Part shown: piece after piece, positions 1 through 9,222 of the stretch
How positions within the stretch are numbered: position 1 is the first letter of the stretch
Layout: the number at the start of each line of letters is the position of its first letter
Assembly: GCA_002305315.1 (NCBI GenBank)
Contig: DBQQ01000006.1
Coordinates: 124,001 to 188,000 of the forward strand
Origin: Clostridiales bacterium UBA1390
GTDB taxonomy: Bacteria > Bacillota > Clostridia > Lachnospirales > Bianqueaceae
Direction: 5' to 3'
DNA: 64,000 nucleotides
Notes under the pieces: model-generated
The model's database searches: none
What the model was told of the DNA's origin: nothing
What the model saw: the letters and a program-made list of their open reading frames with translations, nothing else
Made by a program: the position numbers and the translations under genes

Positions 1-806
1 AAACCACTGCTGTTGAAGAGTCCTACTCCCTCGAGACCACCGGAACTGATTGCATATTGGGAACGCAGTGTCTGATACGCATAATCCTGTGCATAGCTTT
101 CTGGATCGAAAAAGGCCCAAATACGAGTAGCCTGATAATCCGTCAAGAGACGAGGGCCATTGGGCGAATAGGCATCTGCAAGTACGATCACAACCAGAAG
201 CCCCACAATCGCAATAGTGCCCAGGATGTATTTCCAATCCAGACCTGAAACAAACAGAATCGCAGTCCCGATACAAAGCAATACGATGGAAGTGGACAGA
301 GCCGGTTCCATCATCACCAGAAGAACAGGAATCCCCATTAGGATCAAATACGCCAAAAGCGTAAGGGGCTTATTCATGTTCTCGGCACGTAAATCACAAA
401 AATGAGATAATGCCATAATCATCAAAAACTTAGAAAACTCAGAGGGCTGTATGTTAAATCCTCCGATAAATGGAAGCCATCTTCGGACATCCATGGTTTC
501 GCCGCTTTCTGATGTACCGGTACCGATTATGAGAACCAGTACCAGGAGAAAAAGCATTCCTATATAGGCCGGCACCGAGAGAAAACGAAGCAACTCGCGG
601 CTCATGAAGGTAATGACCAATGCAATGACCAACCCCACAAAGAATCCGATGAGCTGACGCGTCATGATGGGGCCGATAGAAAAATGTTCTGTATCGATCT
701 CCCAGCCGCCGGCACTGCCAATCATGACAACGCCAAATAGCACCATAATCACCACAACGCTTAATAAGGTGAAGTCGATCTTGCTAAGAAAACGCTTCTC
801 TGACAT
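1..806 (-). CDS. rodA: RodA/FtsW-family SEDS glycosyltransferase (3' part cut by window edge)
   Basis: SEDS proteins polymerise lipid II into glycan strands and work with a class B PBP during elongation. The reverse strand reads from an ATG at 806, starting MSEKRFLSKIDFTLL, through many hydrophobic segments, and the frame is open to base 1. The family signatures RRWLPFIGGFNIQPSEFSK and, at the edge, SSGGLEGVGLFNSSG are visible. The ATG is preceded by AGAGGTT. The gene lies 76 bp after the PBP2 gene, so the pair is most likely the elongation synthase RodA-PBP2 rather than the division (FtsW) or spore (SpoVE) pair. About the last third of the protein is outside the window. Confidence 0.93.
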   Translation of the reverse strand, partial: MSEKRFLSKIDFTLLSVVVIMVLFGVVMIGSAGGWEIDTEHFSIGPIMTRQLIGFFVGLVIALVITFMSRELLRFLSVPAYIGMLFLLVLVLIIGTGTSESGETMDVRRWLPFIGGFNIQPSEFSKFLMIMALSHFCDLRAENMNKPLTLLAYLILMGIPVLLVMMEPALSTSIVLLCIGTAILFVSGLDWKYILGTIAIVGLLVVIVLADAYSPNGPRLLTDYQATRIWAFFDPESYAQDYAYQTLRSQYAISSGGLEGVGLFNSSG

Positions 807-882
807 CAGTATAACCTCTTCTCAAAACTTTTTCAATAGAAAAATAGTAAAAAAACGAAAAATTTTCTCAAAACTTTGCTTT

Positions 883-3609
883 TTATGATACTATTGCATA
901 ATAGGCCTCTGCCAGATGAACAAAGGTATCGATGGCCATATAGGAACCGCCGCCAAAGGGAATGACGACCGTAATCGTCGCCTCTGGATCTTCGACGTTG
1001 GTATACCCTGTGAAGAGAGCATGAGGCTGTCTATTGTTGATTTCCTGTGCGGTTCCGGTCTTACCAGCTACAGAGATTCCATTGGCCATGAACTCTACCA
1101 ACTGCTGAGTGCTCTCCGCCATGGCAACCATACCTTCCCGTACTGTATCAAAGGAAGACTGTGATACATTCGCCTGATGATCTACCACAGGCTCTGTCTG
1201 ATAGATCACATCTCCGGCATAATTGGAGATATGGTCTACCAAATAGAGGTTATAGACCGTTCCATCATTGGCCAATGTGGAAGTATATCGATTGATATTA
1301 GCGGATGTAAAGGAATTCGTACCCTGACCAATGGCACTTCGCACAGCATCCTGATCCGATGTGGAGGGGGACGCTTCCGGCAGTTCAATATTGGTTTCTG
1401 TGGCTAGCCCCAATTCTTTGGCGTAGTAAGCCATCTTCTCAAGCCCTACTGCATCATCAAATTCCTCATTGACCGGTTCAGAGAGCCGGTATCCCATAGT
1501 ATAGAAATAATAGTTACAAGAAACCCGTAGCGCTTCGACTATATTGACATCCCCGTGACTTACGGTACTATGACACACCGGCTTATCGACACTATTAGCG
1601 AGCATAAACTGGTAGTCATCATAGATGGTTTCGCTTACGGTGGTTACCCCTTCTTCTAAGGAGGTAATCGCGGTACACATTTTATAGGTGGATCCTGGCG
1701 CTCTAGTTTCCTGCAAAGCACGGAACAGGAGCGGAGAGGATTGATTGTTGATGATTTGATTATAATATGCCGAGTCAGAAGTGATTCGATTGTTATCATA
1801 AGAAGGATAACTGACAATAGCCAATACTTCTCCACTCTGCGTATCAGTAATGACCGCACTTCCGCTGCAGGGATCCAGATGAATATCGGAAGGTGTCAGT
1901 TCATCAGACTGTATCTTCTGAATCAGGACATCCTCCGCAGTGGCGGTACCATTCAGCAGACTGCTGCGGCTTCCATCTGTATTGCTGAGAATCGAAGCAT
2001 CATACAAGAGCAGCATAAAACTTTCTTCTGAAAACGTTCCATCAGCAAGAATGCGCTCATAGATAATCTCCTGAAAAGCGTTGTTATCCAGTAGATTTTC
2101 AAACTCTTGATCCAGGAATGACTGTATGATCACATCGACATCCATTTCGTGCTCCAATCCAAACTGTTCCAAATCAAGAATGTTGTTGTAAATACAATAT
2201 TCTAAGAATTCATATGCGGATTTCTCTCCGGCCGCATATTCTTCATAAAAGGTGCCCGCGTTTTGATATTCACTGCTTAACACCCCTTCCGCATCCCGCA
2301 TGATTTCAATCCATGTATTATAGATTTGCGAAAGATCGTCGTTGTATTCTCGAATCAAAAGATCCTGATCCATGATAGCGGATCGAAGCTGCGAGATGAC
2401 AGACTGTGACATTTGCTCATAGGCGGAACGGAACGATTCTCCGTAGACACCGTCGACGGACAGCAGCTGATCAGGGTCGAAATAGCTATTATCCATCAAA
2501 GAGATTAAGACATCCCCTGCCGTATAGGAGGAACCATCAGAAGAAGAAACGCCTGTGATTTTATCGATCAACAGAGACTTGACTTTTTCAACCAGAATAT
2601 CGTAGGCTTCTTGCTGCAAATCCATATCAATCGTTAAATAGATGTCATTTCCCTTTGTGGCCTCTTGAACGGTTTCTCGGGACAGTTCTTCATCCGTCAC
2701 GCTGCTGTATGTAATCTCTATCATACCCTGCGTTCCCCGCAATGAAGACTCATAGGCCGCTTCTAAACCTTCAATGCCAATACGATCATCGGGATCATAC
2801 CCGTTTTTTTCATAGGAATCCAGTTCTGACTCGGGGATACTGCTCATATATCCAATGATATGAGAAAAAGACTCTCCGCCGGGATATACCCTATTTTCCT
2901 CAGTCTGGAACGTAAAACCAGGATAATCCTGACTGCGCTCCATCATAGATACACGAAGATCCTCCGGGATATCCTCTGCGATGAGAATGGGAGTGTCTGT
3001 TTGGAATCGCTGGATATAGATGGCATAGCGATATTTCATAATCTCCAGTGTTTCAGCAATACTATAGGTATCTTGCGGAATCTCAAAGAGTTCATCCCGC
3101 ATATACAGATAAGCTTCTTCCGCCGTCGTCTGTTTCTCTTGTTCCGTCAGCTGACTGCTGGACTTACTGTAGATTTCCGCAAGAAAAAGCTGACGCAAAA
3201 CAGCACTGTTTTGATAATCCGATAAGAAGAAAAAGCCCTGCTCCTCCGAATAGGAAATGGCCAGTGTCAAAGCATCATTAACCTCGTGTTCCAGTAAGAG
3301 CTGTGAGATCTGATGACAGAGTCCGTTGAGATCTTCTATTTCCTGCGAGGAGTCATAATAAAGAGACCAGGTATATTCATTATATGCTAAAGGACGTCCA
3401 TATCGATCATAGATATCTCCACGTGTTCCGTCCGTCATAACAGTACGTACATAGGTATCTGCGTTGAGATCGTCATAGTTGCCAGGTTCTAAGACCTGCA
3501 GCCGAAACAGATTGCTCCATAAAAAATACAAAATCACGGCAAAAAGAATGGCCAAGATCACAATACGATTTGAAAATAGGGCCCGCAGCCTTCGGAAAAG
3601 TTCTATCAA
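883..3609 (-). CDS. mrdA: Penicillin-binding protein 2, class B transpeptidase with a large insertion
   Basis: This protein crosslinks peptidoglycan during cell elongation. A single N-terminal membrane segment (about residues 15-35) is followed by the PBP dimer domain. The transpeptidase motifs are complete: SxxK at S640-K643 in APGSTYK, SxN as SCN at 697-699, and KTGT at 850-853. At 908 residues it is longer than the roughly 600-700 of E. coli or Bacillus PBP2. The extra length is a helical, acidic block of about 220 residues (roughly 345-570) between the dimerisation and catalytic domains, a feature I associate with Lachnospiraceae PBP2. It overlaps the mreD stop by 4 nt and precedes rodA. 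Confidence 0.95.
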   Translation of the reverse strand: MIELFRRLRALFSNRIVILAILFAVILYFLWSNLFRLQVLEPGNYDDLNADTYVRTVMTDGTRGDIYDRYGRPLAYNEYTWSLYYDSSQEIEDLNGLCHQISQLLLEHEVNDALTLAISYSEEQGFFFLSDYQNSAVLRQLFLAEIYSKSSSQLTEQEKQTTAEEAYLYMRDELFEIPQDTYSIAETLEIMKYRYAIYIQRFQTDTPILIAEDIPEDLRVSMMERSQDYPGFTFQTEENRVYPGGESFSHIIGYMSSIPESELDSYEKNGYDPDDRIGIEGLEAAYESSLRGTQGMIEITYSSVTDEELSRETVQEATKGNDIYLTIDMDLQQEAYDILVEKVKSLLIDKITGVSSSDGSSYTAGDVLISLMDNSYFDPDQLLSVDGVYGESFRSAYEQMSQSVISQLRSAIMDQDLLIREYNDDLSQIYNTWIEIMRDAEGVLSSEYQNAGTFYEEYAAGEKSAYEFLEYCIYNNILDLEQFGLEHEMDVDVIIQSFLDQEFENLLDNNAFQEIIYERILADGTFSEESFMLLLYDASILSNTDGSRSSLLNGTATAEDVLIQKIQSDELTPSDIHLDPCSGSAVITDTQSGEVLAIVSYPSYDNNRITSDSAYYNQIINNQSSPLLFRALQETRAPGSTYKMCTAITSLEEGVTTVSETIYDDYQFMLANSVDKPVCHSTVSHGDVNIVEALRVSCNYYFYTMGYRLSEPVNEEFDDAVGLEKMAYYAKELGLATETNIELPEASPSTSDQDAVRSAIGQGTNSFTSANINRYTSTLANDGTVYNLYLVDHISNYAGDVIYQTEPVVDHQANVSQSSFDTVREGMVAMAESTQQLVEFMANGISVAGKTGTAQEINNRQPHALFTGYTNVEDPEATITVVIPFGGGSYMAIDTFVHLAEAYYAIVS

Positions 3610-4169
3610 TTGATATTCTCGCTCCTTCGATTGGGCAGGACCTTCCCGTCAGAATCCTGATGTCGATGTCTTTCTGACATTCGATCTAAACGTTCTCCGA
3701 CCCAACGCACCCAGAAATACACGGGAATGGATGCAATGAGCGTATAGCATAGCTCTGGCAGGATCGTGTGTGTGAGGAAATAAAAGACGTCGATTCTTCC
3801 CTGGAAAAAATGCATAAAAAAGTAACAGATAAAAGAATAGAGAAGATCAAACAGCGCGGTGATTCCTAAAGAAAGTAAAAGACTATTCTGATCAAAGCCG
3901 TTTTTGAAGACACCAGCGGCCTGTCCCAATAGAAAATACAGCAGAGTGTAGAATCCTAAAATATCCAGAAATAGGATATCTTGACAGAGTCCAACCAGGA
4001 TTCCTAAGCGACGGCCAAAGGTACTGCCAAATAACAAAGAACAGCTCACAACCATACAAAGAGACAGATTGGGAACGATCCCATAAATTTCGATTCGATG
4101 CAGAACCGTAGATTCCACACAAATCAGAAAGAATGCCAAAAGGCCCATGATGATCGCTTTACTCTTCAT
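3606..4169 (-). CDS. mreD: Rod shape-determining protein MreD
   Basis: MreD is a small polytopic membrane protein that belongs to the elongasome and links MreC/MreB with RodA-PBP2. The 187-residue sequence has about five hydrophobic segments and ends in a charged, Arg/His-rich tail. Direct sequence similarity is weak, as is usual for MreD. The call rests on size, topology, the motif region LGILVGLCQDILFLDILG, and the position between mreC and mrdA. It overlaps both neighbours by a few bases (11 with mreC, 4 with mrdA), indicating translational coupling. Confidence 0.92.
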   Translation of the reverse strand: MKSKAIIMGLLAFFLICVESTVLHRIEIYGIVPNLSLCMVVSCSLLFGSTFGRRLGILVGLCQDILFLDILGFYTLLYFLLGQAAGVFKNGFDQNSLLLSLGITALFDLLYSFICYFFMHFFQGRIDVFYFLTHTILPELCYTLIASIPVYFWVRWVGERLDRMSERHRHQDSDGKVLPNRRSENIN

Positions 4170-5229
4170 GGGATGTCTCCTCCTGGCTTATATTGGAATC
4201 TTCCAGAGAAGATTCTTGGGCAGAAGAATCCGAACTGTTCGAATCATTAACAGAGGAATTCTCTGCTAACGAAGATTCCTGATTGGATTCATCAGATGCG
4301 GAAGGTTTTTCTAACTGATCTGTAATAATCAGTACATATGATATATTTTTTATATCCGCATCGGGACGTAGATAGGCAATACCCGTTACGCCATCTCCTG
4401 ATTCTTCGATTTCCGTGATCTCACCGATTCGGATCCCCGGAGGGTAGATATCACTGAGAGAGGAGGTAACGATTTCGTCTCCTACAGCAATATCTGTTTG
4501 TCCAATATAAAACTCGATTTTACATAATCCATCCTGTTCCAGCGTGATATCTCCCTCGACTCCGACATGATCCCCACTGCGCAGCACCTCTCCGTGCACA
4601 TAACTATCTTCCGAGAGGATCGAAACAATCTTGGAATAATGGCGATATACCGTTTCCACGTGTCCCAGCAGACCATCACCGGATAGAACCGGCATGTAAT
4701 CCTGAATGCCGTCCACACTCCCTTTATCAATCGTCATGGACGCATTCCAATTATTGGCGGACGTACTGATGATCTGCGCGGCCGTCTTAGGATATTCTGC
4801 GTAATAGCTATCCAGATCATAGAGGTCATTGAGTTCCTGATACTTGGTGAGTTGTACTTCCTGCAGCGTGTTTTCATAACGCAGCGCGTCAAGCTGCTGG
4901 CGTAGCTGTTCATTTTCATTTCGAAGCTCCTCAGCAGAACGTGCATTTTCGGACAAAGAAGAAAACCAATCGCCAACGGCAGAAAGGGCCTGCTGTACAG
5001 GAGATGCTACTGCATTGAAAACGGTATTCAGAGGACCCCAACTGCGTCCAATAGATAAAGTAAGGATCATCAGAGAGACACAAAGAATGGTGACAAACAG
5101 AATCCTCTTCTTGAGAGACATATGAATCGGATGGCGATTCTTTTCAATCTTCAGAGGTTTCAAATCTCGAAGAGGAACCTTGGTTAAATCGCGTAAAGAT
5201 GTATAGAAGGATTTTTTCTTTTTGGCCAT
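4159..5229 (-). CDS. mreC: Rod shape-determining protein MreC
   Basis: MreC is a bitopic membrane protein whose extracytoplasmic part scaffolds PBP2 during elongation. The 356 residues show a basic cytoplasmic start, one transmembrane segment (about 45-62), a coiled coil (about 95-130, rich in Glu, Leu and Gln), and the MreC beta domains with the typical VDGIQDYMPVLSGDGLLGHV stretch. The last 45 residues or so are an unstructured Ser/Glu/Asn-rich tail that the family core does not need. The start follows AGGAGACTGTC and lies 12 nt after the mreB stop. Confidence 0.95.
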   Translation of the reverse strand: MAKKKKSFYTSLRDLTKVPLRDLKPLKIEKNRHPIHMSLKKRILFVTILCVSLMILTLSIGRSWGPLNTVFNAVASPVQQALSAVGDWFSSLSENARSAEELRNENEQLRQQLDALRYENTLQEVQLTKYQELNDLYDLDSYYAEYPKTAAQIISTSANNWNASMTIDKGSVDGIQDYMPVLSGDGLLGHVETVYRHYSKIVSILSEDSYVHGEVLRSGDHVGVEGDITLEQDGLCKIEFYIGQTDIAVGDEIVTSSLSDIYPPGIRIGEITEIEESGDGVTGIAYLRPDADIKNISYVLIITDQLEKPSASDESNQESSLAENSSVNDSNSSDSSAQESSLEDSNISQEETSHEE

Positions 5230-5241
5230 GACAGTCTCCTA

Positions 5242-6276
5242 TTAAAGAAGGTTTCGGAGAGGAACAAGAGTATCCTTGTATTTTTTCAAGTCGTCTAGGA
5301 TCATGCCAGCTCCGTTTACCACAGCAGACATGGGATCGGCAACAATATGCACCTGCATCCCTGTCTTTTCAGCCAGAACCCGATCCAATCCGCGCAATAA
5401 CGAACCGCCCCCAGATAGGGCCATTCCATTTTCCATAATATCTGCGGCAAGTTCTGGTGGTGTATGTTCCAACGTACTTAAAACTGCGGCAGCGATAGCA
5501 TCGACAGATTCTCGAATTGCCATAGCAGCCTGAAAATTCGTGATTTCTGCAATACGTGGAAGGCCGCTTTCGCGATCACGGCCCTTCACCTCCATGCGTT
5601 CTTCTTCCATGTAAGGATCGAAATATGCGTTTGCCAGACGAATTTTAATCTGCTCTGCTGTTTTTTCTCCAATGACCAGGTTAAATTCTCGATGTACATA
5701 TTTCACAATCTCTTCATCCATCGTATCTCCTGCGATCTTGATAGAACGGCTGGTCACAACCCCACCTAAAGATACAATCGCGACCTCTGTGATCCCTCCG
5801 CCAACATCTACAATCATATTGCCGCTGGGAGAGAGAATATTCATACCGGCAGCCAAAGCTGTCGCTACTGGTTGTTCCAGCAGGTGGGTTCCTGTGTCAC
5901 TGGAACCTGCCTGAACGGCCACATCGACCAGCACACGCCGTTCGACATCGGTAAGACCATAGGGAATACAGATGACCATCTTCGGACGTGAAAAAGGAAG
6001 CCGGCCGCAATGCAGATGCTTCATAAAATACCGAAACATCGCCTTGGTTGTGATTAAATCAATAACGGCCCCGTGCTGAATCGGCCGAACAGACAATACG
6101 TCTCCTGGTGTACGGCCAATCATTCCTTTGGCCTCGCTACCAACGGCAATCACTTCCCGTTGTGCCGTATTAAAGGCTACCACACTGGGCTCGTTCAATA
6201 CCGTTCCGCGTCCTTGGACGTATACCCTTGTATTTGAGGAACCCAGATCGATAGCCAGGTTCTTTGTCAGCAGCAT
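5242..6276 (-). CDS. mreB: Actin-like cell-shape protein MreB
   Basis: MreB forms membrane-bound filaments that direct lateral wall synthesis. The ATPase phosphate-1 loop (NLAIDLGSSNTRVYV), phosphate-2 region (MIVDVGGGITEVAIVSLGG) and adenosine motif (ALSGGGSLLRGLD) are all present, in a usual length of 344 residues. Two in-frame ATGs compete. The second, at 6276, has a good spacing of about 9 nt from GGAGG, whereas the ATG at 6282 is only about 3 nt away, so the later one is used here. It stands between radC and mreC in the shape operon. Confidence 0.95.
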   Translation of the reverse strand: MLLTKNLAIDLGSSNTRVYVQGRGTVLNEPSVVAFNTAQREVIAVGSEAKGMIGRTPGDVLSVRPIQHGAVIDLITTKAMFRYFMKHLHCGRLPFSRPKMVICIPYGLTDVERRVLVDVAVQAGSSDTGTHLLEQPVATALAAGMNILSPSGNMIVDVGGGITEVAIVSLGGVVTSRSIKIAGDTMDEEIVKYVHREFNLVIGEKTAEQIKIRLANAYFDPYMEEERMEVKGRDRESGLPRIAEITNFQAAMAIRESVDAIAAAVLSTLEHTPPELAADIMENGMALSGGGSLLRGLDRVLAEKTGMQVHIVADPMSAVVNGAGMILDDLKKYKDTLVPLRNLL

Positions 6277-6302
6277 AATCATTCTCCTCCCTTATATCCT
6301 GC

Positions 6303-7013
6303 CTATATCAGGCCTTCTTCTTTCATAGAAAAGTATCGGCCATCTCCGATTATGATATGATCTATCAATCCCACTTCTAAAATACGGCTGGCATCCAGGA
6401 TTCGATGGGTACCGGCTATATCCGCACTGCTTGGCGCGGGATCTCCGCTGGGATGATTATGAATTAAGATAAAATAAACCGCCTTATAGCGGAATGCCTC
6501 TAAGAAGACTTCCCTTGGACTTAAGAGGGCTTGGTTTACGCTTCCAAGGGATAGCATGCTGTCTCCCAGAATCCGCAGGCGATTGTCCAGCCAAATACCA
6601 TGAATCTCTTCCTTCTTTAAATCTCGCATACGAGGAATATATTGCATGGCAACCCCCTCAGCACTGACAACTTTGGATGATGTTTGTGTCTGACGATAAG
6701 CCAGTCGGATCGCAAGCTCTTGTAAGGCCTTCATCTGCAGTGCCTTAACCTTTCCAATTCCCGGAAAGCGCATGAGCTCTTCAAGAGAAAGATTCAGCAA
6801 AGCCGGCAAAGCGCCGCCTGACTCCGGGTCTTCCGCTTGACACAGAAGACGCCGGCTCATCTCCAGAGAGGTCTCTCCGTTCCGTCCAGGCTTCAGGATG
6901 ATAGCCAAGAGCTCCGCATCGGACAAAGAAGCGGCCCCCTTCGTCTCTAAACGTTCATAAGGCCTCTCCTCTTTCGGAAGTTCTTTCATGGTAAAACGTT
7001 CTTGCTGTTCCAC
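6303..7013 (-). CDS. radC: RadC family JAB domain protein
   Basis: This is a RadC/YeeS-type protein with an N-terminal helix-hairpin-helix region (MRFPGIGKVKALQMKAL) and a C-terminal JAMM/MPN metal site (HNHPSGDPAPSSAD, with His, His and Asp ligands). Its biochemical role is unsettled: the old DNA-repair assignment is doubtful. The chosen start is a GTG at 7013, eight codons before the first ATG, because AAGGAG lies at a proper distance in front of it. In many Clostridia and Bacilli it precedes mreB, as here, probably for shared expression. Confidence 0.93.
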   Translation of the reverse strand: MEQQERFTMKELPKEERPYERLETKGAASLSDAELLAIILKPGRNGETSLEMSRRLLCQAEDPESGGALPALLNLSLEELMRFPGIGKVKALQMKALQELAIRLAYRQTQTSSKVVSAEGVAMQYIPRMRDLKKEEIHGIWLDNRLRILGDSMLSLGSVNQALLSPREVFLEAFRYKAVYFILIHNHPSGDPAPSSADIAGTHRILDASRILEVGLIDHIIIGDGRYFSMKEEGLI

Positions 7014-7091
7014 TCCTATACTCTCCTTTCACTGGAGAGGCAGAGCTTTTTTTCTGTATGAGATTCGGATTTGTATATATAAGACGATACA

Positions 7092-7346
7092 TCAGACAAA
7101 ACGATGAATCAGCATAGCTAAAATCAAACCTATGATCGAAGAAATCGTGATCCGAAAATGAATACCAAAGGTCAAATTCATAAAGCCGAGCTCCAAAGTC
7201 GTTGGATCTAACCCAAAGGTATAACCGTATTGGAGCCATGACAACCAGGAGATTCCCCCTAAGGCATCTCCAATAAATGCTCCCAGAACATATCCAATCA
7301 ATATGAATAATACGAAGGTCCACCCGCTTTTTCCTTTGAACGCCAA
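7092..7346 (-). CDS. DUF4321 small membrane protein, TTG start
   Basis: This is an 84-residue, two-segment membrane protein matching DUF4321: a Gly-rich first helix (GYVLGAFIGDALGG), the LELGFMNLTFGI strand, and a final helix ending LILAMLIHR. Function is unknown. An ATG 16 codons upstream at 7394 cannot be the start, because it lies upstream of a good promoter -10 box (7377-7382). A TTG at 7346 follows AAGGAGGGATCAAA, an excellent ribosome binding site. It is the first gene of the shape operon and is often found beside radC/mreB in Clostridia, so a cell-envelope role is a reasonable guess. Confidence 0.85.
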   Translation of the reverse strand: MAFKGKSGWTFVLFILIGYVLGAFIGDALGGISWLSWLQYGYTFGLDPTTLELGFMNLTFGIHFRITISSIIGLILAMLIHRFV

Positions 7347-7376
7347 TTTGATCCCTCCTTTTTCGAACGCTTCTTT

Positions 7377-7405
7377 ATCATACCACAAAATCATTTTTCT
7401 GTAAA
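7377..7405 (-). promoter_or_regulatory. Sigma-A promoter of the shape operon
   Basis: On the minus strand TTTACA (7400-7405) and TATGAT (7377-7382) are 17 bp apart. Transcription would begin near 7370 and read DUF4321, radC, mreBCD, mrdA and rodA. Confidence 0.75.
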
Positions 7406-7479
7406 TAGCCAGCTGGTGTGAATTTCATCCATCGTTTGCATAATCCAATATACTGAAAATTGCTTGAAATAAGCTCATT

Positions 7480-8331
7480 TTATTCATTTATGATATTATG
7501 AATAGTGTACCTAGCATTTTCTCTGAAAACAGGATTCACATCATCATATGTGATTAAAGCTTTCCATAAGGCCCAACCTCTCGCTCGATTTACCATGTCA
7601 CAGGATAATCCCTTTAGAAAGATTTTTCTGGATTCGCTGTCAAAATATGTCCAGGCCATCGCATAATCACAGGCAGGATCCCCCGTACCTAATATTCCAA
7701 AATCAATGATTCCATAAAACTGATTATTTTGAAGCAACAGATTTCCCGGCGCGATATCACCATGTACCCAAACATTTTGACCCGTATATACTTCTGCAAT
7801 AGAATGGTCCCATATTTCATGAAGTAGTTTCACCGGTAACCGACCTTCTAAGTTTTTTAGAGCGTCTACCGTCTCTTGGTGGTAAACTTTTAAATCGCCG
7901 CCTCTATAAAAATTATGCTTGCCGGCTTCTGGTCCCCCATAACAGTCAACAGCTTGTAATTTTTCAAGAGCTGCGGATAAGTCCTTCGCAAATCTTTTTT
8001 TGTCGATATGAGGGCAGGTAAGCAACGTTTCACCATCTATCCATACATTGATGGACCAGGGAAAAGGATACTCATGAGTCGGGACACCCGCAGCAATGGG
8101 TTTTGAAATCGGATAATCCAGATGCTCCTGCAGGTAAGGGAGCCACTGATTTTCTTTTTGCACCTGAGCGGCATACTCTTTACCGCTGGGAAGACGTACA
8201 GTCATTGTATTGCCTAAATGAAAGGTGCGATTGTCATGTCCACTGTTTGTGACCGGATAAATCTCCAACTCCTTCCATTGCGGAAATTGGTCCCTTACTA
8301 GTTGTTTTACAAGTTCTGTTGTGATTTCCAT
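7480..8331 (-). CDS. Aminoglycoside phosphotransferase-family (APH/choline kinase fold) protein
   Basis: This is a kinase-fold phosphotransferase of 283 residues. The catalytic loop VHGDIAPGNLLL (His190, Asp192, Asn197) and the metal motif IDFG (209-212) are intact. Substrate cannot be told from the sequence. Members act on aminoglycosides, macrolides, choline, homoserine or thiosugars, so resistance should not be assumed. The ATG at 8331 has AAGGAG 8 nt upstream and is preferred over an ATG nine codons earlier. The gene reads visibly more AT-rich than the flanking rnf and mre genes, which may mean recent acquisition. It is a single gene between two operons. Confidence 0.85.
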   Translation of the reverse strand: MEITTELVKQLVRDQFPQWKELEIYPVTNSGHDNRTFHLGNTMTVRLPSGKEYAAQVQKENQWLPYLQEHLDYPISKPIAAGVPTHEYPFPWSINVWIDGETLLTCPHIDKKRFAKDLSAALEKLQAVDCYGGPEAGKHNFYRGGDLKVYHQETVDALKNLEGRLPVKLLHEIWDHSIAEVYTGQNVWVHGDIAPGNLLLQNNQFYGIIDFGILGTGDPACDYAMAWTYFDSESRKIFLKGLSCDMVNRARGWALWKALITYDDVNPVFRENARYTIHNIINE

Positions 8332-8364
8332 AAAATGCTCTCCTTTCCCTATCAACAAATTTAT

Positions 8365-8401
8365 AAAACGAGCAAACAGATGTCTCTATTTGCTCGTTTT
8401 T
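8365..8401 (-). terminator. Terminator after rnfB
   Basis: A 12-bp perfect stem (AAAACGAGCAAA paired with TTTGCTCGTTTT) with a 12-nt loop lies 19 bp beyond the rnfB stop and 33 bp before the phosphotransferase start. Confidence 0.85.
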
Positions 8402-8419
8402 CAGTGCATATTCTTCTGT

Positions 8420-9211
8420 TTACAAAATCTTGATTACTTTTGCCGGGCATTTTTCGGCGCATTTGCCGCATTGCGTACATTTCGCAGGGTCGATGCGCGC
8501 CACGTTTCCGACCATAGTGATGGCGCCAGCCTCACACTGGCGGACACATAAACCACATCCTAGACAGCCGGCCGCACAAAGCTCGCGAACCTCTTTTCCG
8601 CGGTCCTGTCCGGAACATTGTACTCGGATTCTCTGACGCTGCGGCATCAACTGAATAATGTGCTTGGGACAGACAGATACGCAGGCGCCGCATCCGACAC
8701 ACCGCTCTTCTGTCACATGGGCGATGCCGTTCTCCACATGAATGGCGTCAAACTTACATACTTGCGTACAGGTTCCAAAGCCGAGGCAGCCATAGGTACA
8801 AGCCTTCGGACCACTGCCGGGAATTACGACGGCTTCCAGACAGCTGGCAACACCATCGTAGCGCATTTTTTCACGAGCAACACCGCATTCGCCGCTACAT
8901 TGTACATAGGCAACCTTCTTCTCCAACACCTGTGCTTCCACGCCCAGAATCTGTGCGATTTTCTGAGAAGCGGCTGCGCCGCCAACTGCGCAGGCATTAA
9001 CGGGAGCGGAACCCGCAGCCACAGCCTTCGCGTACGCGTCGCAACCAGCATAACCGCATCCACCACAGTTTGCACCCGGCAGTGCTTCGCGGATTTTTTC
9101 GAACTTGGGATCCTGCTGGATGGCAAATTTCTTGGCAACGAGTCCGATCGCTACGCCGAAAACAAGCCCAAGACCGGCCAAAATTAAGAGAGGAGTTAAA
9201 ATCTCTAACAT
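8420..9211 (-). CDS. rnfB: Rnf complex ferredoxin subunit RnfB
   Basis: RnfB passes electrons from reduced ferredoxin into the Rnf ion pump. The 263-residue protein has an N-terminal membrane anchor, the cysteine motif ANCGGCGYAGCDAYA (about 48-62) of the Fe-S domain, and several CxxCxxCxxxC ferredoxin-type clusters (for example CVGCGACVSVCPKH and CTQCGKCAEKCPAK). It ends at residue 263 and lacks the longer C-terminal cluster arrays of some acetogen RnfBs. The start follows AAGGAGGTCGCTT. It is the last gene of the operon, and the terminator sits just behind it. Confidence 0.97.
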   Translation of the reverse strand: MLEILTPLLILAGLGLVFGVAIGLVAKKFAIQQDPKFEKIREALPGANCGGCGYAGCDAYAKAVAAGSAPVNACAVGGAAASQKIAQILGVEAQVLEKKVAYVQCSGECGVAREKMRYDGVASCLEAVVIPGSGPKACTYGCLGFGTCTQVCKFDAIHVENGIAHVTEERCVGCGACVSVCPKHIIQLMPQRQRIRVQCSGQDRGKEVRELCAAGCLGCGLCVRQCEAGAITMVGNVARIDPAKCTQCGKCAEKCPAKVIKIL

Positions 9212-9222
9212 AAGCGACCTCC

